From positions 3,503,001 to 3,567,000 of the forward strand of contig NZ_CP107558.1 in NCBI RefSeq assembly GCF_026427715.1: a DNA stretch of 64,000 nucleotides, given 5' to 3'. How positions within the stretch are numbered: position 1 is the first letter of the stretch; every line of letters begins with the position of its first letter. A program made the position numbers and the translations under genes. Below, in pieces: positions 55,803-64,000 of this stretch. The notes beneath the pieces are model-generated. The model had not been told where the DNA came from, did no database searches, and saw only the letters and a program-made list of their open reading frames with translations. The stretch comes from Methylocystis sp. MJC1 (GTDB lineage Bacteria > Pseudomonadota > Alphaproteobacteria > Rhizobiales > Beijerinckiaceae).

Positions 55803-56450
55803 ATGACGCAGGACACACGCACAGAAGCGCTGGACGCCTCGCCGCGCATTTTCGAGAACGACCTTCTCGACCGTTTCTCGCGCGTGCATCACCTCACGCC
55901 CGTGATCATCTACACGCCGATCATTCTGGGCCTGCTCTTCTATTCCTTGTCGCTGCAGGGCGCAGGGCTCGTTCTGCTCGGCCTCGTGATCGGCTATGTC
56001 GCCTGGACGCTGACCGAATATTTCGGCCACCGCTATCTCTTCCACACGGTGTTTCCGCTGCCTTTCGGCTTCGGACCGCGCTTCCAGTTCCTGATCCACG
56101 GCGTGCATCACATCTATCCGAGCGACCCGCTGCGGCTCGTCATGCCGCCGCTGCTCTCCGCGCCGATCATGCTCATCGCGCTGACGATCATCCGGCTGAT
56201 CTTCGGCGCGACCTTCGCCTGGCCGGTGCTCGCAGGCTTCATGGCCGGCTATGTGGCCTATGACTGCGTGCATTACTGGACGCATCACGGCCAGCCGACC
56301 TCCGATTTCGGCAAATTGGTGAAGCGCCTGCATATGCTTCACCATTTCCGCGACGCCGAGAAGGGTTTCGGCGTGCATGCGATCTGGTGGGACTATGTCT
56401 TCGGCACGGCCTACCAGAAGGGCGAGACGCCGGGGACCAAGGCCGTTTGA
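55803..56450 (+). CDS. Fatty acid 2-hydroxylase-like membrane enzyme (FA2H family)
   Basis: A 215-residue di-iron hydroxylase of the sterol desaturase superfamily with four predicted helices. Histidine motifs run in order: LTEYFGHRYLFH at 70-81, HGVHH at 99-103, YDCVHYWTHHG at 153-163, and HMLHHF at 177-182. SDPLRLVMPPLLS, FGVHAIWWDYVFGT and overall spacing match FA2H/Scs7, which put a hydroxyl on C2 of the ceramide acyl chain; carotenoid and sterol enzymes of the superfamily differ there. It lacks the cytochrome b5 domain of the eukaryotic form. GGAG overlapping the desaturase stop region lies seven bases before the ATG, so the two are coupled. The substrate is inferred from homology and context. 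Confidence 0.85.
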   Translation: MTQDTRTEALDASPRIFENDLLDRFSRVHHLTPVIIYTPIILGLLFYSLSLQGAGLVLLGLVIGYVAWTLTEYFGHRYLFHTVFPLPFGFGPRFQFLIHGVHHIYPSDPLRLVMPPLLSAPIMLIALTIIRLIFGATFAWPVLAGFMAGYVAYDCVHYWTHHGQPTSDFGKLVKRLHMLHHFRDAEKGFGVHAIWWDYVFGTAYQKGETPGTKAV

Positions 56451-56477
56451 GCCTTTGAATAACGCGCTTAGGGCCGT

Positions 56478-56520
56478 GTCATTCCCGGCGGGCTGACAGC
56501 CCGACCGGGAACCCAAAGCC
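56478..56520. repeat. Fragment of repeat B
   Basis: GTCATTCCCGGCGGGCTGAC + AGCCCGACCGGGAACCCAAAGCC: left half of repeat B only, between the hydroxylase and Fe-S genes. Confidence 0.7.
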
Positions 56521-56592
56521 AAAGTAACGCTTTTGTGAGTTTCCCCATCAGCGGCCCCGATTTTGCTTTTTGCTGCCGGAAATGGACCCGGC

Positions 56593-57936
56593 ATGAAAAC
56601 CTTTCTCGATTGGTCGGCTTACGACACCTACGGCATTGGCGACGCCTATTCGGGCATCCCGGCCACGGGCGGCAATTACGCCAAGGCTGTCGCTGTGTGC
56701 ATGCACAGCCGCGATTGTCAGAAAGCCGGCAAGGGCGTCATGTGCCCGAGCTACCGCATCACCGGCGACCCCAAACATTCCACCGAAGCGCGCGTCGCGG
56801 CCTTCAAGGCCGCCCTCAACGACCCCGCCAATGAGCGCGCCTTCGCGGATCCGCGCCTCGCGGAAGCGATGGATTTGTGCGTCTCCTGCAAGGCCTGCAA
56901 GAAGGAATGCCCCAGCGCCGTCGATATGACGCTGATCAAGACGGAATATCTCGCCCAGCGCCACGCCATCACGGGGGTTCCGTTGCGCACGCGGCTCTTC
57001 GGCGGCGTGCCGGAATGGACCGGCCGGCATCGCGCTGTGCTGGGCTTCGCCATCCGCCTGCGCAATCGTTTCTCGGCGCTCGCCAAATTTGCGGAGAGAC
57101 GGCTCGGGATCACGGCGCGCCGCCCGCTTCCGGAGCTGGCGGTGAAACCCTTTACTCCCGCCAAAGCGGCAAGCGCGGGCGCGCGCGGCGACGTCATTCT
57201 GTTCGTCGACACTTTCTGCCATCACTTCGACCCCGAGATCGCCGAGGCCGCCGTCGCGGTGCTGGAACACGCGGGCTACAGCGTGCGCTTCGCCAGACCC
57301 GCGCCGACCGACGCCGAGCCCAACCGGCCGCTCTGCTGCGGTCGCACCTATCTCACGACCGGCATGGCGGATAAGGCGAAGGGCGAAGCCAGCCGCGTTC
57401 TCGCCGCCTTCCGAGGCGCGATTGCGGCCAAGACGCCGATCATCGGGCTGGAGCCGTCCTGCCTTCTCTCCTTGCGCGACGAGCTTTACAGCCTGGGACT
57501 GGGGCCCGAGGTCGGCGATCTCGGCAAGCAGCTTTACCTCTTCGAGGAATTTCTGGCCCGCGAGCATCAAAACAACGGCCTGCGGCTGGAGCTGAAACCG
57601 CTGGATTTGCCCAAGGCGCTGCTGCACGGCCATTGCCACCAGAAAGCCTTCGGCGTGATGAAGGCGACGCGCAAGGTGTTGAGCTGGATACCGGGCTTTT
57701 CCTTCGAGGTGATCGACTCGAGCTGCTGCGGCATGGCGGGAAGCTTCGGCCTGGAGGCCGAGCATTACGAGGCCTCCATGGCGATGGCCGAGCAGTCGCT
57801 ACTGCCGGCGGTGCGCGCCGCGTCGGAAGACACGCCGCTGATCGCCAACGGCTTCTCCTGCCGTCACCAGATCGAGCACGGCAGCGGCCGGAAAGCCCGG
57901 CACATCGCGCTGCTGCTGCGCGACGCGCTCGCGTGA
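56593..57936 (+). CDS. Fe-S oxidoreductase with two CCG domains (GlpC/HdrD-like)
   Basis: A 447-residue protein. It has one four-cysteine ferredoxin-like motif near residues 97-108 (CVSCKACKKECPS), further cysteines earlier (CMHSRDCQKAGKGVMCPSYR at 36-55), and two cysteine-rich CCG domains (PLCCGRTYLTTG near 250 and SSCCGMAGSFG near 380). The architecture equals the C-terminal half of fused FAD-linked dehydrogenases of the D-lactate or D-2-hydroxyglutarate type, but no FAD domain is present or adjacent. It may pass electrons from an unlinked flavoprotein, or supply the neighbouring di-iron enzymes; the latter is speculation. The ATG at 56593 has a weak GGA-rich leader. Confidence 0.85.
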   Translation: MKTFLDWSAYDTYGIGDAYSGIPATGGNYAKAVAVCMHSRDCQKAGKGVMCPSYRITGDPKHSTEARVAAFKAALNDPANERAFADPRLAEAMDLCVSCKACKKECPSAVDMTLIKTEYLAQRHAITGVPLRTRLFGGVPEWTGRHRAVLGFAIRLRNRFSALAKFAERRLGITARRPLPELAVKPFTPAKAASAGARGDVILFVDTFCHHFDPEIAEAAVAVLEHAGYSVRFARPAPTDAEPNRPLCCGRTYLTTGMADKAKGEASRVLAAFRGAIAAKTPIIGLEPSCLLSLRDELYSLGLGPEVGDLGKQLYLFEEFLAREHQNNGLRLELKPLDLPKALLHGHCHQKAFGVMKATRKVLSWIPGFSFEVIDSSCCGMAGSFGLEAEHYEASMAMAEQSLLPAVRAASEDTPLIANGFSCRHQIEHGSGRKARHIALLLRDALA

Positions 57937-57961
57937 GGCTTCTTCAACCCTCGGTCGGGAC

Positions 57962-58066
57962 GTCATTCCCGACGCTTCGCGTCAGCGAAGTGATCGGGAA
58001 TCCAGAGCCAAAGTAGCGGGCGTTGCCCTGGATTCCAGATCGGGCCTACGGCCCGTCTGGAATGAC
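57962..58066. repeat. Dispersed repeat B, copy 4
   Basis: GTCATTCCCGACGCTTCGCG at the left and GGCCCGTCTGGAATGAC at the right. With the flanking 3' gene end it forms the first unit of a tandem duplication whose second unit begins at 58107. Confidence 0.85.
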
Positions 58067-58106
58067 GGTCGCCATCGTGGCGTACCCCTTGCCCAGTCCC
58101 CTTGAG

Positions 58107-58142
58107 CACATCGCGCTTCTGCTACGCGATGCACTCGCGTGA
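58107..58142 (+). pseudogene. Remnant of the 3' end of a second Fe-S oxidoreductase gene
   Basis: Twelve codons encoding HIALLLRDALA plus stop, identical in protein to the last codons of the Fe-S gene ending at 57936 but differing at four bases, all synonymous. The following DNA (ACTCTTCAACCCTCGGT and a repeat B copy) is also duplicated. The codons before it do not match. This is the remains of a diverged copy, not a gene. Confidence 0.85.
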
Positions 58143-58166
58143 GACTCTTCAACCCTCGGTGGGGAC

Positions 58167-58271
58167 GTCATTCCCGACGCTTCGCGTCAGCGAAGTGATC
58201 GGGAATCCAGAGCCAGCATAGCGGAGGTTGCCCTGGATTCCAGATCGGGCCTACGGCCCGTCTGGAATGAC
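58167..58271. repeat. Dispersed repeat B, copy 5
   Basis: Near-identical to copy 4 about 205 bases upstream, part of the tandem duplication. It ends about 30 bases before the ligA stop codon. Confidence 0.85.
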
Positions 58272-58303
58272 ACGGCCCCGGCCCAAGAGACTCATTAGGG
58301 CGA

Positions 58304-60524
<2,221 letters not shown>

Positions 60525-60622
60525 GGGGAAATACGAAGCGGTGCAACCTACCGCGTTCGGGGCGGCGGCGCGAGGGGCTCTGCCGCGAGAGCAAATCGGG
60601 TTAACGGCAATCTTTCCGAGCC

Positions 60623-60793
60623 TTCATGGCCGGGCTTGTCCCGGCCACCCACGCCCAGGCGCACAACCCAACAAGACGCGTTATCACTATGGATAGATGC
60701 AGGGCTTTGGAGGCTCCAACTCCGAAGAGATGTATGCCCAGCTTGAGCTGTCATTTGCGTGGCGTGGGTGGCCGGGACAAGCCCCGCCATGAC
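60623..60793. repeat. Dispersed repeat C, copy 4 (inverted ends)
   Basis: Left end TTCATGGCCGGGCTTGTCCC, right end GGGACAAGCCCCGCCATGAC. The inner AACAAGACGCGTTATCACTA is shared with copy 3, and the sequence after the right end (GCGGGCAGCGACATGAAG) is also common to copies 3 and 4, so the element may extend further. The remainder of the 60422-60854 gap has no other feature. Confidence 0.85.
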
Positions 60794-60854
60794 GCGGGCA
60801 GCGACATGAAGGTGTCACTCTGGGCGTTACCCGCTCACGACCCTCGACGAGCGC

Positions 60855-61451
60855 TCATCCGGCAGCCGCCATCTCCAGCGCCTGATCCAAGCGGTCGCCG
60901 CCCCAAAATAGCTCATCCTTCACGAAGAAGCTGGGCGCGCCGAAAACGCCCCGGCGGATGGCCTCGTCCGTATTCGCCCTCAGCCGAACCTTGATGTCGT
61001 CCTCTGTCCCGCGCCGAAGCAGTTCTTCCGCCTCAAAGGAAAGACTGCGCAGCGCTTCTTCGAGGACTGCCGGGTCGCTTATGTCGCGGTCCTGCGCGAA
61101 ATTCGCGCGGTAAACCGCCCGAGCGAAGGGGGCCAAACGGTCCGTCCCTTCGAGAGCGACCGCCACGCGCGCCGCCAGAAGACCGCTGCGCGGGAAAACG
61201 CTCGGACGCCGCCAAGCGATCCCTTTTCTCTCGCAGAGCCGCTCCATGTCGCGCCACATATAGGCGCCCTTGGCCGGATAGAGATTAAAAGGCGAGTCCG
61301 ACCAACCCTGGCCGGCAAAAATCGGCCCCAACAGGAACGGTCGCCAAATCACCTCGACATTAGCCGCCCGGGCTTTTTCCTCGATCTCCTCCGCCGCGAG
61401 ATACGAGTAGGTGCTCGCGAATTCGAACCAGAACTCCAGCCGCGCCGCCAT
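60855..61451 (-). CDS. 2-hydroxychromene-2-carboxylate isomerase-like (DsbA fold)
   Basis: A 198-residue member of the NahD / kappa-class glutathione transferase group. It opens LEFWFEFASTYSYLAAEEIE, with a catalytic Ser in the position of the first DsbA cysteine (FASTYSYL), FLLGPIFAGQGWSDSP and YMWRDMERLCERKGI in the middle, and the C-terminal GVFGAPSFFVKDELFWGGDRLD that forms the thioredoxin-like cis-Pro loop. Such enzymes isomerise aromatic intermediates with glutathione; no aromatic degradation genes are near, so the real substrate is open. It starts 14 bases after the EAL gene on the same strand. Confidence 0.9.
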   Translation of the reverse strand: MAARLEFWFEFASTYSYLAAEEIEEKARAANVEVIWRPFLLGPIFAGQGWSDSPFNLYPAKGAYMWRDMERLCERKGIAWRRPSVFPRSGLLAARVAVALEGTDRLAPFARAVYRANFAQDRDISDPAVLEEALRSLSFEAEELLRRGTEDDIKVRLRANTDEAIRRGVFGAPSFFVKDELFWGGDRLDQALEMAAAG

Positions 61452-61465
61452 AGGCCTCTCCGATG

Positions 61466-64000
61466 CTACGCCGCCTCCGGCGCTGCGCCCACGAGACGGC
61501 GGGCTTCCTGCGCGCTGATCGGGCGCCCAAAGGCGTAGCCCTGCGCATAGCCGCAGCCGAGCTGATAAAGTTCGATCGCGTCGGCCTCGGTCTCCGCGCC
61601 CTCCGCGACGACATCCATGCCGAGATCATGCGCCAGCGCGATGATCGAGCGGAGGATGACGGGGCGCGCGCCCTTGCCGCTCTGTTTGACGAAGGAGCGG
61701 TCGATCTTGATCGTATCGAAGGGGAAGCGCTGCAGATAAGAGAGCGACGAATAGCCCGTGCCGAAATCGTCGAGCGACAGCCCTGCCCCGAGCTCCTTGA
61801 TGCGCGCCAGCATTTGCGCGGCATATTCGGGGTTCTCCATCACCAAGCTCTCGGTGAGCTCCAGCTTCAGGCTGCCCTTCACAATGTCGTGATGCATCAG
61901 CACGCTTTTGACGTCGCGCAGGAGATCGTGACGCAGAAGCTGGCGCGAGGAGACGTTCACCGAAGCGAAGATCGGCGGATCGACCGCCAGCGCGCGCTGC
62001 CAGGCGGCAAGCTCGCGCGCCGTGCGCTCCAGGGCGAGCAGGCCCATGTCGATGATGAGGCCGGTCTGCTCGGCGATCGGTATGAATTGGCCGGGCTCCA
62101 GGCGGCCGAGGCGCGGATGGTCCCAGCGCAGCAGCGCCTCGAAACCGGCGATGGTGCGGTCTTCCAGCCGCACGATCGGCTGAAAGAAGACCTTCACCTC
62201 GCCGCGCTCCAACGCGCGGCGCATATCGGCTTCGAGCGTCAGACGGTCGGAGCGTTGCGCGCGCATAGAGGGACGGAAAACCTCGATGCGATTGCCGCCC
62301 GTGCGCTTGGCGTGCCGCATGGCGATCTCGGCGTCCTCCAGCATGTCGTCGGCGCCGGGGTGAATTTGCTGGTCGTAGAGCGCGATGCCGATGGAGGCGA
62401 AAAGCGCGATCTCGCGATCCGTGAAACGCACCGGCGTCGCCAGCGAGCGGCGCACCGAGTCGGCGAGCGTAATCACATGGTCGGCGTGCGTCTCGGAGGC
62501 GAGGATGATCGCGAATGCGTCGCCATGCAGCCGCGCCAGCGTGTCCTGCGGCTGCAGCAGGCGCGTGAGGCGATGCGCGACGGTGAGCAGGATGCTGTCG
62601 CCCATGGCGATGCCGACCTGCTCGTTGATCTGCTTGAAGCGGTCGATGTCGATGACGAGCACCGTCGGGCGCACGTCCTTCTCCATGCGCGCGAACACCA
62701 GCGCCGCTTCGAGACGGTCGAAGAACAGCTCGCGATTGGGCAGGCCGGTCAGATTGTCGTGCACCGCGTCGTGCAGCAGGCGCTCCTGGGCGTTGCGCTC
62801 ATCGGTGACGTCGGTCAGCGTGCCGACGACGCGAATGACTTCGCCATCCGGCCCGACCACGGGCCGCGCCCGCAGCCGATAGGCAAGATAATGGCCGTCG
62901 GCGCCGCGCAGGCGGAACTCCTGATTGATGCGGCCCCGGCGCTGCTCCAGCAGCGCGTCGAGGCAGGCGCGGTAGCGGTCCTGCTCAAAGGGGTGCAGAA
63001 GGTCGAGCCAGGAAGAGGCGGCGCCCTCCAGACCGCCGCGGTCGAGGCCAAGCGCGGCCTCCGCCTCGGGGCTGACGTAAATATGGTCGGACGGCACGTC
63101 CCAATCGAAGACGATTTCATTGGCGCCGGTCATCGCCAGCGCCTTGCGCTCGACGTCGCTGATGGCGCCATGGGAGAGTCCGCCTGTGGCAAAGGCGTTT
63201 TGCATCACCGTGAAGCCGATGAGCATGACGATGAGCACGAGGCCGCCGACAAGCGCGGGCGACACGAGGTCGTTCGTCATCCAGCCGGCGACGGCGAAGC
63301 CCGCCGTCGCCACCCAGACGACGAGCAGGAACCAGGTGGGGATCAGCATGATGGCGCGGTCGAAACCGTGCGAGGCGAGATAAAGCACCAGCACGAAGCC
63401 GACGACCGCGACGGTCGCCAGAGAGATGCGCGCGACGCCTGCCGCCACGGGGGCGTCGAAGACGGCGAGCCCGGCGAGATCGAGCAGAATCAGCAGCCAC
63501 AGCGCCGCGACATGCCAGGCGCGCACATGCCAGCGATTGAGATTGAGATAGGCGAACAGAAAGACGACCAGCGTCGCCGACAGCACGGTCTCGGCGCCGG
63601 CGCGCCAGATGCGGTCGGCATTGGCGTCCGAGCCGAAAATCTTGTCCCAGAAGCCGAAGTCGATGCAGACATAGGCCAGCACGGCCCAGGCGAGCGCCGC
63701 CGCCGCCGGGAAAATGACGGCCCCCTTCACCACGAAGACGATGGTGAGGAAGAGCGCCAGCAGGCCGGCGATGCCGATGACGATGCCCTTGTAGAGCGTC
63801 AGGCTCGTCACCTTGTCCTTATAGGCGTCGGGCTCCCACAAATAGAGCTGCGGCAGGTTGGGCGTGCGCAGCTCCGCCACATAAGTGACGGTCGTGCCCG
63901 GATCGAGCGTCAGGCGGAAGACGTCGGCGTCGGCGGAATCTTCGGCCTCCGGCGGGAAGCCCTGGCTCGCGGTGATCGCGGAAATGCGCGTCGAGCCGAG
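61466..64000 (-). CDS. Membrane PAS-GGDEF-EAL protein, 5' end beyond window
   Basis: The frame is open to the window edge. The visible 844 residues begin in a periplasmic sensor tail ([20 protein letters not shown], then [16 protein letters not shown]), as in 7TMR-DISM receptors. About seven helices follow, then a PAS domain ([20 protein letters not shown]). The GGDEF domain is degenerate ([10 protein letters not shown] in place of GGDEF), so cyclase activity is unlikely. The EAL domain keeps [39 protein letters not shown] and VAEGAET, all needed for cyclic di-GMP hydrolysis. It is probably a membrane-bound phosphodiesterase tuned by a periplasmic and a PAS signal. The start codon lies outside the window. 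Confidence 0.92.
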   Translation of the reverse strand, partial: LGSTRISAITASQGFPPEAEDSADADVFRLTLDPGTTVTYVAELRTPNLPQLYLWEPDAYKDKVTSLTLYKGIVIGIAGLLALFLTIVFVVKGAVIFPAAAALAWAVLAYVCIDFGFWDKIFGSDANADRIWRAGAETVLSATLVVFLFAYLNLNRWHVRAWHVAALWLLILLDLAGLAVFDAPVAAGVARISLATVAVVGFVLVLYLASHGFDRAIMLIPTWFLLVVWVATAGFAVAGWMTNDLVSPALVGGLVLIVMLIGFTVMQNAFATGGLSHGAISDVERKALAMTGANEIVFDWDVPSDHIYVSPEAEAALGLDRGGLEGAASSWLDLLHPFEQDRYRACLDALLEQRRGRINQEFRLRGADGHYLAYRLRARPVVGPDGEVIRVVGTLTDVTDERNAQERLLHDAVHDNLTGLPNRELFFDRLEAALVFARMEKDVRPTVLVIDIDRFKQINEQVGIAMGDSILLTVAHRLTRLLQPQDTLARLHGDAFAIILASETHADHVITLADSVRRSLATPVRFTDREIALFASIGIALYDQQIHPGADDMLEDAEIAMRHAKRTGGNRIEVFRPSMRAQRSDRLTLEADMRRALERGEVKVFFQPIVRLEDRTIAGFEALLRWDHPRLGRLEPGQFIPIAEQTGLIIDMGLLALERTARELAAWQRALAVDPPIFASVNVSSRQLLRHDLLRDVKSVLMHHDIVKGSLKLELTESLVMENPEYAAQMLARIKELGAGLSLDDFGTGYSSLSYLQRFPFDTIKIDRSFVKQSGKGARPVILRSIIALAHDLGMDVVAEGAETEADAIELYQLGCGYAQGYAFGRPISAQEARRLVGAAPEAA

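Noticed and set aside
57962-58271. CRISPR array suggested by closely spaced similar blocks
   Set aside because: Only two units of about 105 bases with a long non-unique spacer; no short regular repeats and no cas genes in the window.

Overview
The window looks like ordinary chromosome from a GC-rich alphaproteobacterium, most likely of the order Hyphomicrobiales (Rhizobiales). The best support is the gene orders rplU-rpmA-GNAT-obgE and clpX-lon-hupB-tRNA-Val, the RNase E with a large acidic insertion in its S1 domain, and a PPi-type phosphofructokinase beside propionyl-CoA carboxylase. These would fit a methylotroph or type II methanotroph (Methylocystaceae/Beijerinckiaceae), but no methane, methanol or serine-cycle gene is in view, so the family is inference. 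No phage, IS transposase, CRISPR array or rRNA was seen.

Layout. 0-6 kb: the start of a FAD oxidoreductase, azoR with a divergent HxlR regulator, and a tight three-gene operon (atypical SHMT, FemAB-like acyltransferase, kinase fusion), bracketed by inverted copies of one repeat. 6-15 kb: pepF, a small exported protein, an O-methyltransferase, a DUF2946 protein, the rplU/rpmA/GNAT/obgE operon and a zinc alcohol dehydrogenase. 15-21 kb: acetyltransferase, polysaccharide deacetylase, DUF2267 protein, cydP-cydA-cydB and a toxin-antitoxin pair. 21-33 kb: secA, a 30-residue membrane peptide, a CYTH protein, a methyltransferase with repeats known from glycosyltransferases, PPi-PFK, clpX, lon, HU and tRNA-Val. 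33-41 kb: periplasmic ClpP-like protein, pccB, a candidate non-coding RNA, trxA, modBC without modA, a DUF4010 membrane protein and an aminotransferase. 41-52 kb: rne with a long leader, amiC, PBP1A, an ECHDC3-like crotonase and ccmAB. 52-58 kb: a lipid cluster and an Fe-S oxidoreductase. 58-64 kb: ligA, a DsbA-fold isomerase and a PAS-GGDEF-EAL membrane protein that runs off the window.

The most interesting region is 52.1-56.5 kb. A serine-palmitoyltransferase-like alpha-oxoamine synthase, a GNAT-fold acyltransferase of the kind proposed as bacterial ceramide synthase, a close relative of the eukaryotic sphingolipid delta-4 desaturase (DEGS) and a relative of fatty acid 2-hydroxylase (FA2H) lie in a row on one strand. 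Together they read as a pathway that makes ceramides and then desaturates and hydroxylates them.

Intergenic DNA carries at least six dispersed repeat families (called A to F here), most with inverted ends and without coding capacity. One short tandem duplication also carries a 12-codon remnant of the end of the Fe-S gene that differs only at synonymous positions.
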